The notes beneath the pieces are model-generated. The model saw nothing but the letters and a program-made list of their open reading frames with translations, searched no databases and was not told the DNA's origin. The position numbers and the translations under genes were made by a program. This document shows, in pieces, positions 1 to 8,164 of a stretch of DNA of 64,000 nt. The stretch's first letter is position 1. The number at the start of each line of letters is the position of its first letter. The stretch comes from Paenibacillus farraposensis (GTDB lineage: Bacteria > Bacillota > Bacilli > Paenibacillales > Paenibacillaceae). The stretch spans positions 503,696 to 567,695 of the forward strand of contig NZ_JAFFQR010000064.1 in the NCBI RefSeq assembly GCF_020736845.1. The letters run 5' to 3'.

Positions 1-324
1 TCCGCAACAGGAGGTAATATACCGTTTGGAATGAAATTGTTGATAAAATTCATTCATCCGCCGGGTTTTGATATGAACAAAACCTTCTTTTTCCTGAACC
101 CAAATATGCTCAATATCATCGTATCGTTGAATGACGCCTTCCGAGGCCAAAAAGCCTACTGCCATATCCTCCAAATACTCCGGTGTGCACACCATGGTGG
201 CAAATTCTTGCTGATTGATTTTGATGGTCACCGGTTGCTCTGTCACCACAGCGTCCTCCAAACACTTGATTTCACCGTCACAATAACGAAAAATCGCACG
301 GTTTACCTCAGCTGGATTTTCCAT
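1..324 (-). CDS. fdhD: FdhD formate dehydrogenase accessory sulfurtransferase (3' end outside window)
   Basis: FdhD moves sulfur from a cysteine desulfurase to the molybdenum cofactor of formate dehydrogenase. The 108 visible residues start with MENPAEVNRAIF, follow the family pattern through EYLEDMAVGFLASEG, and run off the window edge inside the SCCG segment, which holds the cysteine pair typical of FdhD. The ATG has a good ribosome site (AAAGGAG, 8 nt away). It lies 40 bp downstream of moaA on the same strand, so the two are probably cotranscribed, and both serve the molybdoenzyme encoded divergently at 2028-4970. Only the C-terminal part is missing, and that is due to the window boundary. 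Confidence 0.9.
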   Translation of the reverse strand, partial: MENPAEVNRAIFRYCDGEIKCLEDAVVTEQPVTIKINQQEFATMVCTPEYLEDMAVGFLASEGVIQRYDDIEHIWVQEKEGFVHIKTRRMNEFYQQFHSKRYITSCCG

Positions 325-364
325 GTGCTCAACTCCTTTGGTTCTGGCAGGCTGGCTTCTCGGC

Positions 365-1378
365 TCACCCGCCGATATGTGACATTTCAATTTTGGACGA
401 CGCTCGCTGCGTATGGGTCAGTCGTTCCTCTGAATAGCGGTCAGTTCGTCCTCTCCAAACACGCTCAATGTAAGCTCTGATCTCATCATCGGACTGTTCG
501 GAACGCAGCATCGCGCGAAGCTCGTATCCTCGAGAGGCAAACAGGCACGTGTACAAGGTGCCTTCAGCGGAAATTCTCGCCCGCGTACATGTGGAGCAAA
601 AGGCGTCCGTAACAGACGAAATGATGCCGATTTCCCCGTCTCTGTCCCGATACCTGTAACGCGTCGCCACCTCACCTCTATACTGGGGCTGGACAGGCTC
701 CAGCGGCATTTGCTCATGGATCGTATGAAGAATTTGCTGCTTGGAAACGACCTGATCCAGTTTCCAGCCATTCGTGTTGCCCACATCCATAAACTCAACA
801 AAACGCAAAATATGGTTTTTCCTTTGAAAATAGTCGGCCATGGGCAAAATATCCTGATCGTTAAAGCCCTTTTGCACGACCATGTTTATTTTCACCTGCA
901 TGCCCGCTTGAGCCGCAACATCAATACCATCCAGCACCGCCTTTAAGCTGCTTTTTCCCCCATTCATTCGGCGGAACCGATCATCGTCAAGCGAATCCAG
1001 GCTAACCGTCACTCTGTTCAGTCCTGCCTCCCGAAGTGCCGCAGCATATTTGGACAAAAATACGCCGTTCGTCGTCATTGCAATATCCTCAACTCCTTCG
1101 AGCCCGGTTAGCGAATGAATGAGCGAAGGCAAGTCCTTTCTCAGCAATGGTTCACCGCCAGTAATACGCAGCTTCGTTACACCGAGAGAGACAAAAATAC
1201 GGGAAAGCCGTGTAATTTCCGCAAAGGTCAATATTTTTTCTTTTGGCAAAAAAGGATAATCGTGCCCGAAGATTTCTTCCGGCATACAGTACCGGCATCG
1301 AAAATTACATCGGTCTATGACGGATATTCTCAAGTCCCGTAACGGACGATTCCATTGATCGTCGCTGCGGTTGGTCAT
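365..1378 (-). CDS. moaA: GTP 3',8-cyclase MoaA (copy 1)
   Basis: Radical SAM enzyme for the first step of molybdopterin synthesis, converting GTP to 3',8-cyclo-dihydro-GTP. The N-terminal CNFRCRYC carries the SAM-binding 4Fe-4S cysteines, the C-terminal region has the second cluster (CSTC plus a later Cys in YTCLFA), and the protein ends in the GG tail needed for activity. I chose the ATG at 1378 because GAGGTGA lies 5-7 nt upstream; a GTG at 1387 is in frame but overlaps that ribosome site. It is followed by fdhD after 40 bp. A second moaA lies at 44785-45801 beside moaD/moaE, so this copy appears dedicated to the formate dehydrogenase locus. Confidence 0.95.
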   Translation of the reverse strand: MTNRSDDQWNRPLRDLRISVIDRCNFRCRYCMPEEIFGHDYPFLPKEKILTFAEITRLSRIFVSLGVTKLRITGGEPLLRKDLPSLIHSLTGLEGVEDIAMTTNGVFLSKYAAALREAGLNRVTVSLDSLDDDRFRRMNGGKSSLKAVLDGIDVAAQAGMQVKINMVVQKGFNDQDILPMADYFQRKNHILRFVEFMDVGNTNGWKLDQVVSKQQILHTIHEQMPLEPVQPQYRGEVATRYRYRDRDGEIGIISSVTDAFCSTCTRARISAEGTLYTCLFASRGYELRAMLRSEQSDDEIRAYIERVWRGRTDRYSEERLTHTQRASSKIEMSHIGG

Positions 1379-1444
1379 CACGTTCACCTCAATCCGTCAT
1401 CATTATAGGCTTCTTGGGCTGATGCTTTCATGTAGCCTAAGAGC

Positions 1445-1509
1445 CAAAAAACCGGCATCACAACAACTTCTTCGCCTTGGATCATCGAAGAGTCTGCTAA
1501 ATGCCGGTT
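1445..1509 (-). terminator. Long-loop inverted repeat with T-run
   Basis: AACCGGCAT at 1501-1509 (read on the minus strand) pairs with ATGCCGGTT ending at 1450 and runs into TTTTTT (1446-1451). The loop is about 42 nt and contains a smaller CTTCG/CGAAG hairpin. It would end a short minus-strand transcript starting near 1650, before moaA. The long loop could instead mean a structured RNA. Confidence 0.55.
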
Positions 1510-1539
1510 AATTTATCTACATCAGGATTTGACGAATCC

Positions 1540-1620
1540 TTACATCGTATGATATAGAAAAATCAAACTAACAAGCGCTGCGACAAATAAAATATACGCG
1601 ATTCCCCACGTACACTCCAT
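1540..1620 (-). CDS. Possible 26-residue membrane peptide
   Basis: A short frame reads MECTWGIAYI, then a hydrophobic stretch (LFVAALVSLIFL), and ends YHTM. It is a single predicted transmembrane helix with almost no soluble part. It sits between a good sigma-A-like promoter (1652-1680) and a hairpin/T-run (1445-1509), so a transcript of about 200 nt would carry only this peptide. The ribosome site is weak (GAGCAG about 6 nt upstream), which is the main doubt. I do not recognise the family. It could be a small membrane regulator, or the transcript could act as an RNA and the frame be chance. Confidence 0.35.
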   Translation of the reverse strand: MECTWGIAYILFVAALVSLIFLYHTM

Positions 1621-1651
1621 TTATGACTGCTCTGCAATAGAATACATTTCT

Positions 1652-1680
1652 ATTGTTAGCAATCCTCGAACGTTTGTCAA
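1652..1680 (-). promoter_or_regulatory. Sigma-A-like promoter of the small transcript
   Basis: On the minus strand TTGACA (1675-1680) is followed after 17 nt by AACAAT (1652-1657). The -35 is perfect and the -10 matches four of six positions. It points to the 26-residue frame. Confidence 0.5.
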
Positions 1681-1700
1681 TGCTTTTTCATTTTCTCAGA

Positions 1701-1715
1701 CGATAATCATTATCA
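1701..1715. promoter_or_regulatory. Fur-type operator
   Basis: CGATAATCATTATCA matches the Bacillus Fur 7-1-7 palindrome (TGATAAT-N-ATTATCA) at 14 of 15 positions. It fits Fur better than PerR or Zur variants. It lies between the minus-strand promoter at 1652-1680 and a plus-strand promoter-like TTGCAA near 1724 with an AT-rich -10 region about 18 nt on. It could therefore affect the small transcript, the iron-rich formate dehydrogenase operon, or both. Confidence 0.6.
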
Positions 1716-1926
1716 ATGAAAGATTTTGCAAAATCCGTTACAAAAATTTTAATAATACACGTTGAACTATCTTAAATTTTACGCTATAGTTACACCAGAT
1801 GACATGCAGAAAATGACATATTTTTTGTTTTCTCATCAGTGATTGATATACAGGCGGTGCGTACTGTTTGTTATTAATACATATTCCTATGGCGGATTGG
1901 CCTCCAGGACTTAGAGCTTGGTCACT

Positions 1927-1986
1927 ACTCCACCATAAACACAAGTGCTAGTTGATGGCACTTGTGTTTATGGTGGAGTTTTTTTA
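1927..1986 (+). terminator. Perfect 22-bp stem terminator in the fdhF leader
   Basis: ACTCCACCATAAACACAAGT plus GC (1927-1948) is exactly repeated in inverse at 1958-1979 around a 9-nt loop, followed by seven Ts. It reads on the plus strand and ends only 42 bp before the fdhF start. No plus-strand gene precedes it, so it lies inside the fdhF 5' leader, where it could work as an attenuator or riboswitch expression platform. Confidence 0.75.
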
Positions 1987-2027
1987 TTTCTAATTTTCAA
2001 ATTCAAAATCTGAAAGGAGCCTGAACC

Positions 2028-4970
2028 GTGATTGATAGTACAATCAAAATTACATTAAACGGACAGGAGCTGAAAGCAAGAAGCAATGCAACAATTCTTG
2101 AAATCATTAACGAAAACAACATTGCCCATCCCCAACTGTGTTACGTCCCCCAAGTCGATCCGATCCGTACCTGTGACACCTGTATCGTCGAAGTAGACGG
2201 AAAGCTGGTGCGTTCCTGCTCGACACAGGCCTCAGACGGAATGAACATCCATTTGCATTCGGATCGGGCGAAAGCGGCTCAAACGGAGGCTATGGACCGG
2301 CTGCTAGAAAACCATCTCCTCTACTGCACAGTGTGCGATAACAACAACGGTAATTGTAAATTGCATAATACAGCAGAGCTTATGGAAATTGAACATCAAA
2401 AATATCCGTATCGGCCGAAAGTGGACCCGACGGAAGTAGATATGTCCCATCCATTTTATCGCTATGACCCCAACCAATGTATTGCATGCGGCCAGTGTGT
2501 AGAGGTATGTCAAAACCTGCAGGTCAATGAAACACTGTCTCTGGACTGGGAAGCTGAACGCCCTCGCGTCAAGTGGGATGACGGAGTAGCAATTAACGAT
2601 TCCTCCTGCGTCAGCTGTGGTCAGTGCGTAACGGTCTGCCCCTGCAATGCATTGATGGAAAAATCCATGCTGGGTGAGGCTGGCTTCATGAGCGGTATGG
2701 ATAAGGATTTGTTAAATCCGATGATCCATTTGATCAAGGAAGTGGAGCCAGGCTATAGCAGCATTTTTGCTATTTCCGAAGTCGAAGCAGCGATGCGCGA
2801 AACCCGTACGAAAAAAACGAAAACGGTCTGCACGTTCTGCGGTGTAGGTTGCAGCTTTGAGGTATGGACCAAAGACCGTAAAATTTTGAAGGTGCAGCCT
2901 AGCTCGGGCGGACCTGTCAACGGGATTTCGACATGCGTCAAAGGCAAGTTCGGCTGGGATTTTGTGAACAGCGATCAGCGTTTGACCAAGCCTTTAATTC
3001 GGAAAGGCGACGAATTTGTAGAAGCAACCTGGGAAGAAGCGCTGAGCCTGATGGCTAGTAAAATGGGGGCTATTAAAGAAACCTACGGCGGGAAGGCGCT
3101 CGGCTTTATTTCCTCGTCCAAATTTACCAATGAGGAAAATTATCTGATGCAAAAATTGGCACGTCAGGTGTTCCAGACGAATAACGTTGACAACTGCTCG
3201 CGATATTGCCAATCTCCTGCATCATGGGGCCTGCAATACACTGGAGGCATCGGCGGAGACAGCGGCACCATTCAGGACATTGCCAAGGCAGGCCTGGTCA
3301 TACTGGTCGGCTGTGCGCCGGGCGAAGGGCATCCGGTGCTGGCTACCCGCATCAAACGTGCGCATAAGCTGCACGGTCAGAAGCTGATTTCAGTGGATTT
3401 GCGGAAGCACGAAATGGCGGATCGTGCAGATTTGTTCATTCGTCCGAAGCAAGGTACGGACTATGTATGGTTATCCGCGGTAGCCAAATATATCATCGAC
3501 CAAAACTGGCATGATCCGAAATTCATTGAAGAACACGTCAACTTCTATCCCGAATATTTGAAGTTGCTGGAAACGTACACACTGGAATTTGCCGTACAGG
3601 AAACAGGCATTTCCAAAGAAACGCTGATTCAGGTGGCGACCATGATTCACGAAGCCGACGGCACCGCCATTTGCTGGGGCATGGGCGTGACGCAAAATAT
3701 CGCGGGCTCCTACACTTCAATCGCCATTGCCAACCTGCTGCTGGTGACTGGAAACTTTATGCGTCCAGGTGCAGGCGCATATCCGCTCCGCGGACATAAC
3801 AATGTGCAGGGTGCTGCTGACATGGGCACCATGCCGGACATTTTCCCTGGCTATCAGCCTGTGACGAACGATGCCATTCGTGCCAAGTTCGAAGCGGCTT
3901 ACGGCGTACAGATTCCGGATCAACGCGGACTGGATAACATTCAAATGCTGGAGGCTATTGCAACAGGTGAGCTTAAAGCGATGTATATCGCCGGAGAAGA
4001 GATGGCATGGGTGGATGCGGACTCCAATCATACGCAGGAAATGCTGGCGTCTCTGGATTTTCTTGTCGTTCAGGATGTATTCCTGAGCAAAACAGCGCAA
4101 TTCGCGGATGTCATTTTGCCAGCCGTACCTTCACTTGAAAAGGACGGTACCTTCACCAATACTGAACGGCGTGTACAGCGTTTGTATGAGGCACTGCGCC
4201 CTGTGGGGGACAGCAAACCGGATTGGTGGATTTTCAGCCAATTTGCCAAGTATATGGGATTTGATTGGGATTATAGCCATCCGAGTGAAATTTTTGCGGA
4301 GATGGCCTCGCTTACCCCATTTTTCGCTCAATGCAATTACGACATATTGGAAGGCTGGAACAGCTTCCATTGGGGTTCACCGGATGGCAGCAATACGCCG
4401 CTGCTACACACCAACGGCTTTAATTTCCCCGATAAAAAAGCACGTTTGGGACTTTTCGAATATGTACCACCGGTACAGTACCCGGCTGAATTTGACTTGA
4501 CCTTAAATAATGGCCGACTGCTCGAACAATTCCATGAAGGAAATATGACAACCAAATCAGCAGGCATCCAGCTCAAGCTCCCCAAAGTATTTGTGGAAGT
4601 ATCACCTGAATTGGCTGAGGAGCGCGGAGTCAAGGACGGATCGCTGGTTCGTTTGGAATCGCCTTATGGCGCAGTCAAGCTGCGAGTTGTGGTCACTGAC
4701 CGGGTACAGGGAACTGAAATCTATGTGCCTATGCACTCCACCAGTCATGACGGTGCTGTCAACCTGTTAACCGGTGGAGCGTTTGATGTCATTACCCGCA
4801 CACCGGCCTATAAACAAACCAAGGTGCGGATGCAAATTTTGGAGGTAGACGGTCAAAATCCGCTGCCGCGTATCAATCCACGCTATAAACAGCGTCATCC
4901 GCAAAACGGGGTTGAAGTGAACCGTAAGTGGAACCGTCCTGGCTATGTCGATTTGGTAGATCAAAGATAA
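2028..4970 (+). CDS. fdhF: Molybdenum/tungsten formate dehydrogenase, alpha subunit (Cys form)
   Basis: Oxidises formate to CO2 at a bis-MGD Mo/W centre. The 980 residues match the long Bacillus YjgC/YrhE type. An N-terminal 2Fe-2S domain has Cys38, 49, 52 and 64. A CTVC segment near residue 100 probably also binds Fe-S. Two ferredoxin clusters follow (CIACGQCVEVCQ and CVSCGQCVTVCP). The catalytic region starts at CTFCGVGC, and the metal ligand is Cys394 (SRYCQSP; codon TGC, so not selenocysteine). The start is a GTG behind AAAGGAG. It is followed after 13 bp by the DUF1641 gene. The many Fe-S clusters fit the nearby Fur box, and the divergent moaA-fdhD supplies cofactor functions. The electron acceptor is not evident from the sequence. 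Confidence 0.93.
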   Translation: MIDSTIKITLNGQELKARSNATILEIINENNIAHPQLCYVPQVDPIRTCDTCIVEVDGKLVRSCSTQASDGMNIHLHSDRAKAAQTEAMDRLLENHLLYCTVCDNNNGNCKLHNTAELMEIEHQKYPYRPKVDPTEVDMSHPFYRYDPNQCIACGQCVEVCQNLQVNETLSLDWEAERPRVKWDDGVAINDSSCVSCGQCVTVCPCNALMEKSMLGEAGFMSGMDKDLLNPMIHLIKEVEPGYSSIFAISEVEAAMRETRTKKTKTVCTFCGVGCSFEVWTKDRKILKVQPSSGGPVNGISTCVKGKFGWDFVNSDQRLTKPLIRKGDEFVEATWEEALSLMASKMGAIKETYGGKALGFISSSKFTNEENYLMQKLARQVFQTNNVDNCSRYCQSPASWGLQYTGGIGGDSGTIQDIAKAGLVILVGCAPGEGHPVLATRIKRAHKLHGQKLISVDLRKHEMADRADLFIRPKQGTDYVWLSAVAKYIIDQNWHDPKFIEEHVNFYPEYLKLLETYTLEFAVQETGISKETLIQVATMIHEADGTAICWGMGVTQNIAGSYTSIAIANLLLVTGNFMRPGAGAYPLRGHNNVQGAADMGTMPDIFPGYQPVTNDAIRAKFEAAYGVQIPDQRGLDNIQMLEAIATGELKAMYIAGEEMAWVDADSNHTQEMLASLDFLVVQDVFLSKTAQFADVILPAVPSLEKDGTFTNTERRVQRLYEALRPVGDSKPDWWIFSQFAKYMGFDWDYSHPSEIFAEMASLTPFFAQCNYDILEGWNSFHWGSPDGSNTPLLHTNGFNFPDKKARLGLFEYVPPVQYPAEFDLTLNNGRLLEQFHEGNMTTKSAGIQLKLPKVFVEVSPELAEERGVKDGSLVRLESPYGAVKLRVVVTDRVQGTEIYVPMHSTSHDGAVNLLTGGAFDVITRTPAYKQTKVRMQILEVDGQNPLPRINPRYKQRHPQNGVEVNRKWNRPGYVDLVDQR

Positions 4971-4983
4971 GGAGGTCAAACTC

Positions 4984-5466
4984 GTGGCTAAGCCTATTTC
5001 AATCGCGAGAAAACGTATTTTGACAGAAGAAGAACGACAACAACAAGCGCTGGATCAGCTTACCGCTGATCTGGCGGATAACGGAGCTGCCTTGCAGAAG
5101 ACGCTCGACATTGTACGTGAGCTGCACGACAGCGGTCTTCTGGAAGCGGCGCAGTCAATGCTAAAAGCGAAAGAAAGCATCGTCAAAATCGCTGTGGGAC
5201 AAGCAACGCGTAAGCCTGTAACGAATATCATCAACAATCTGATGGGCACAGCCGGAATACTGTCCGAGATCAACCCTGAGCTGATGAAAAAGCTGGCAAG
5301 CAGCGTTACTACAGGTCTGAACGATGCCGAAGAGCATCTAAAGCAGCATAAAAAAACCAGGCTGCGCGATCTTATGAAGGCGATGAATGACCCGGACGTG
5401 AACCGGGCGATGGGCTTCGGCATTCATTTTCTCAAAGGAATGGGAAAAGGGTTGTCCGATAAGTAG
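4984..5466 (+). CDS. DUF1641 protein linked to formate dehydrogenase
   Basis: A 160-residue, mostly helical, charged protein. The conserved centre (SGLLEAAQSML to TGLNDAEEHL) is typical of DUF1641 proteins such as Bacillus YjgD/YrhD, which are regularly encoded right after YjgC/YrhE-type formate dehydrogenases. The GTG start at 4984 has GGAGGT 7-8 nt upstream, and the spacing to fdhF is 13 bp, so translation is probably coupled. The biochemical role is not established; a small accessory or electron-transfer partner subunit is the usual inference. No Cys clusters or membrane segments are seen. Confidence 0.8.
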   Translation: MAKPISIARKRILTEEERQQQALDQLTADLADNGAALQKTLDIVRELHDSGLLEAAQSMLKAKESIVKIAVGQATRKPVTNIINNLMGTAGILSEINPELMKKLASSVTTGLNDAEEHLKQHKKTRLRDLMKAMNDPDVNRAMGFGIHFLKGMGKGLSDK

Positions 5467-5609
5467 CGCATAGAGATGATGTCGCGTCCATAACAAGAGC
5501 ATCAGAACTGTATGCTGGAGTAAAGGATAACTTTTTCCGCTCATGAGTAAATATCGCTACTTTACAGCAAAGGGACAACGGATAAGGGTATCTGATATTA
5601 CACATAGAT

Positions 5610-5646
5610 AAAAGAGCTGGCTCCGAAAAAACGGGCTGGCTCTTTT
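5610..5646. terminator. Bidirectional terminator between convergent genes
   Basis: AAAAGAGC (5610-5617) pairs with GCTCTTTT (5639-5646), extended inward by a GC/GU-rich stem. It is flanked by A and T runs on both sides and separates the fdhF operon from the minus-strand gene ending at 5649. Confidence 0.8.
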
Positions 5647-5648
5647 AT

Positions 5649-6002
5649 TTATTTTTTATCCACTTGCAGCAGCGTCACCGTTTTGAGAGCAACGGCATCT
5701 TTTATTTGCTCTTCTGCAATAACCTTTAATTTAAGCAGACTGGCAATCTTCGCAGCATCCGGCTTGGATAACAATCGCCATAACTGTGGATCAGGCAGAG
5801 AATGATATAGCTTGGTGTGATCATATTCCTTGCGGTTTTGCTGCACAATTTTGACCCGGTAGCTGCCAATTTCACATTCGGCGATTCCCTGCTGTGCGCA
5901 ATGAGTCGTAATATCATGACGTAGATCGTTCAGTTCGCCTTCAATTTCTTTTTGCTTCTGCTTTAACTGGTAGTAGCGACACACCTTGTGTTCCAAATCC
6001 AT
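5649..6002 (-). CDS. Hypothetical coiled-coil protein
   Basis: 117 residues. The first 30 (YYQLKQKQKEIEGELNDLR) look like a coiled coil, followed by a small beta-rich segment (CEIGSYRVKIVQQNRKEYD) and a helical C-terminus. I chose the ATG at 6002, four nt after AGGAG; the upstream GTG at 6005 is too close to that site. The pattern of a helical hairpin plus a short beta unit resembles small phage Gp157-like proteins, but I cannot assign it. It is monocistronic and converges on the fdhF operon. Confidence 0.7.
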   Translation of the reverse strand: MDLEHKVCRYYQLKQKQKEIEGELNDLRHDITTHCAQQGIAECEIGSYRVKIVQQNRKEYDHTKLYHSLPDPQLWRLLSKPDAAKIASLLKLKVIAEEQIKDAVALKTVTLLQVDKK

Positions 6003-6135
6003 CACACTCCTCTGCTACATATGTATGCTTGCAGAAGTGTTTTAGGACAAGTTTGGATGTGAGGAACTAATGCGTACTTGCAAAAGCATTTCCCGGGTAA
6101 TTGAGATGAATATAAAAGCCAGCCTCATCCGAACT

Positions 6136-7013
6136 TTATTTTGGCATATCTGCGCCCGGATTTAGAGGTCCTGCATCTTTGGACTCTCCTTTACGCTTCA
6201 TATAATTGGACCAATACGCTGTCAAAATCGGTACCAAAATGGAGGTGACAATGACCGAAGCGGCAACTAATGCCGTGGCTGATTGAGCAACAGGCAAAAA
6301 CTCCGGCTTGATATTGGCAACAATGACCGGATTGGCTACCGCTGCACCTGCTGTACTGGAGGCTGCAATCCCTGCTGTACCATTACCTCCGCCGAAATAT
6401 TTATCTGCCAGAACCAGTGGAATGCCAGTAATAATGATAACAAAAATGCCTAATAAAATACCGAGCACACCCGTCTGGACAATAACACTCAGATCAATGG
6501 AACAGCCAAGTGCAAAGCCGAAAAATGGAATCAGGGCTTGCGTGGCGTTGCCAAAATATTTGCGAAAATCAAGATCCAGATTCCCCAAAACAAATCCGAC
6601 CAAAAATGGTAAAACTGCACCCACAAAAGCCTGCGTTGTTTGATTTTCATAACCCGTTCCACCCTTTCGTTTTTGGCAGTGCAAAGGCCGTGTTACTTGC
6701 GGCTCAGACCGAGGTCGGGAAGTCAGCTTCGCAAAAGTGCCATGGCTCTCCTTTAGCTGCTTGGCGAAATGTCTCTGCATTCTTGACACGCAGCCCGGTA
6801 GCCTGCTGTAGTGTCGGAACAGCATTGCGGCGGCAAGATGCCAAATGCTCCCTGTGCCTGCATTGCCCATTTTCAGCTTGCCCGGATGGACTCTGGCGTC
6901 CTCCAGAAATGCTTCCGCTGTCTTCCATGGCGTATCCGCCCTGACCGTAAGGCAGACAGCATAGCTACTCCTGCCGCAACCAGCACATATATTTGCCATG
7001 GCTTTTTGTTCAT
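6136..7013 (-). pseudogene. Composite remnant: TctC-like binding protein joined to the C-terminal half of KdgT permease
   Basis: Debris of two transporters. A good ribosome site (GGAGAAGAGG) precedes an ATG at 7013 that opens a signal-peptide-like start ([19 protein letters not shown]). The frame then changes. The next recognisable piece ([32 protein letters not shown]) belongs to the middle of tripartite tricarboxylate transporter binding proteins (TctC), so roughly 100 residues are missing. After unrecognisable sequence, residues from [20 protein letters not shown] to the end match the membrane-spanning C-terminal half of 2-keto-3-deoxygluconate permease KdgT, whose N-terminal half is absent. 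A 298-codon frame covers much of this, but it is an accidental fusion. Neither transporter should work. Confidence 0.75.
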
Positions 7014-7032
7014 TACGCGCCCTCTTCTCCAA

Positions 7033-7403
7033 AAAAGTAAACCGGGCCCGGCGTCCGCCCGCTTTGACCCTCCAGCGTTGTCGGCCATATGGCTGTCGCT
7101 TATTATGAAGTCAATGTACCGCACCGCGGAAGGGCACAGCTATCGCTTAATCTTCGTATTTATCTTCAAAAACACCAAAGTATCGACCTTATGACCGATC
7201 TGCATACCCAAACTTACTAACAAAATTATATATAATTCATTTACAACCAAAAATATACAATAATATGCATAAAACACAAAAAGTATATTTTTAATATTAT
7301 TGTTTTTTTGGATATATAATGGATTATTATTTATCCTCTTCATGCAAAAAGGACTGCTGTCAGACTTGAATCAAATCGCCTAACCGTCAGTCCCCAAACT
7401 TAT
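7033..7403. other. AT-rich intergenic region, no gene seen
   Basis: Very AT-rich from about 7190 to 7340. I see no convincing frame, ribosome site or RNA. A short complementary pair (GGACTG near 7348, CAGTCC near 7386) could be a weak terminator. Confidence 0.4.
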
Positions 7404-8048
7404 TTATTTTCCACTCCATTTAGTGACCATTACATCTACTTTACTTTCTATTAAATCCATGGCTTCCTCACGGCGTTTTGTTTTGAACCAATCAATCATG
7501 TCCACCAAATCGTCACGGTCCAGTAATTTAACCCCGTTTACAGCAGCCAGCGTTTTGCAGGATTCGGTATAACGCCCGGAGGTGATGACGACAGACTTGT
7601 CTGCTGCATAATAACGCATAGAGGTATAAATCTCTTGCACAGCCCCCAATCCTACCGGATGTTGTACACCATAACGCTTGGCTTGGATTACGATTCTGTC
7701 GCCTGCACGGTCTGTAAACACCAGATCCGCACCAAAATCCCGGCTGCCAGTGGTTTTATAAATATCATGATAGCCGAGGGCGGATAAGAGCCGCTGCAAA
7801 TAAAGCTCGAATTCCGAGCCGTCTTCCATCCGATCGATATCCTGAATGCCGATTTTTCGGGGGTCCAGATCGCGTAAAATCCGATTCCGGTGGCCACGCA
7901 TCAGTCCTCTGACGATGAGCACCAGCAACACGAACATTATAATGAGTCCAATCCCTAATTCCTTATATGCCAATAATTGCTCCAGCAACGTTCCTCTTCC
8001 CCTTTTTGCACATGTGCAGGCGATAATCCGTGACAGAAAATCTGCCAT
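7404..8048 (-). CDS. Membrane-anchored Mrr-type restriction endonuclease-like protein
   Basis: 214 residues. A hydrophobic helix near residues 30-50 (LGIGLIIMFVLLVLIVRGLM) is followed by a cytosolic domain with the PD-(D/E)xK signature of Mrr_cat proteins: a conserved Gly-Tyr helix start, GSRDFGADLVF, and IQAKRY about 15 residues on, then a Rossmann-like half ending in the LLDRDDLV strand. The ribosome site before the ATG at 8048 is weak. An in-frame TTG about 50 nt downstream, behind AAGAGG, may be the true start and would leave the membrane helix intact. Such proteins cut or bind modified or foreign DNA; the target here is unknown. Confidence 0.75.
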   Translation of the reverse strand: MADFLSRIIACTCAKRGRGTLLEQLLAYKELGIGLIIMFVLLVLIVRGLMRGHRNRILRDLDPRKIGIQDIDRMEDGSEFELYLQRLLSALGYHDIYKTTGSRDFGADLVFTDRAGDRIVIQAKRYGVQHPVGLGAVQEIYTSMRYYAADKSVVITSGRYTESCKTLAAVNGVKLLDRDDLVDMIDWFKTKRREEAMDLIESKVDVMVTKWSGK

Positions 8049-8091
8049 ACTATACCTGGCTCACGTATTACATCTTATAGGTTTACATATT

Positions 8092-8116
8092 AAAAACCCC
8101 GCCGGATTCGACGGGG
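8092..8116 (-). terminator. aspA terminator
   Basis: CCCCG/CGGGG stem (8097-8116) followed on the minus strand by TTTTT, 49 bp after the aspA stop. Confidence 0.85.
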
Positions 8117-8164
8117 CTATCTTCGTCTTGCCTCAAAGCTGTCTAAACTCTAGACTCCGCAAAA

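Noticed and set aside
3204..3212. Selenocysteine at the formate dehydrogenase active site
   Set aside because: The codon at the ligand position is TGC (Cys394), not TGA, and no SECIS-like need arises.
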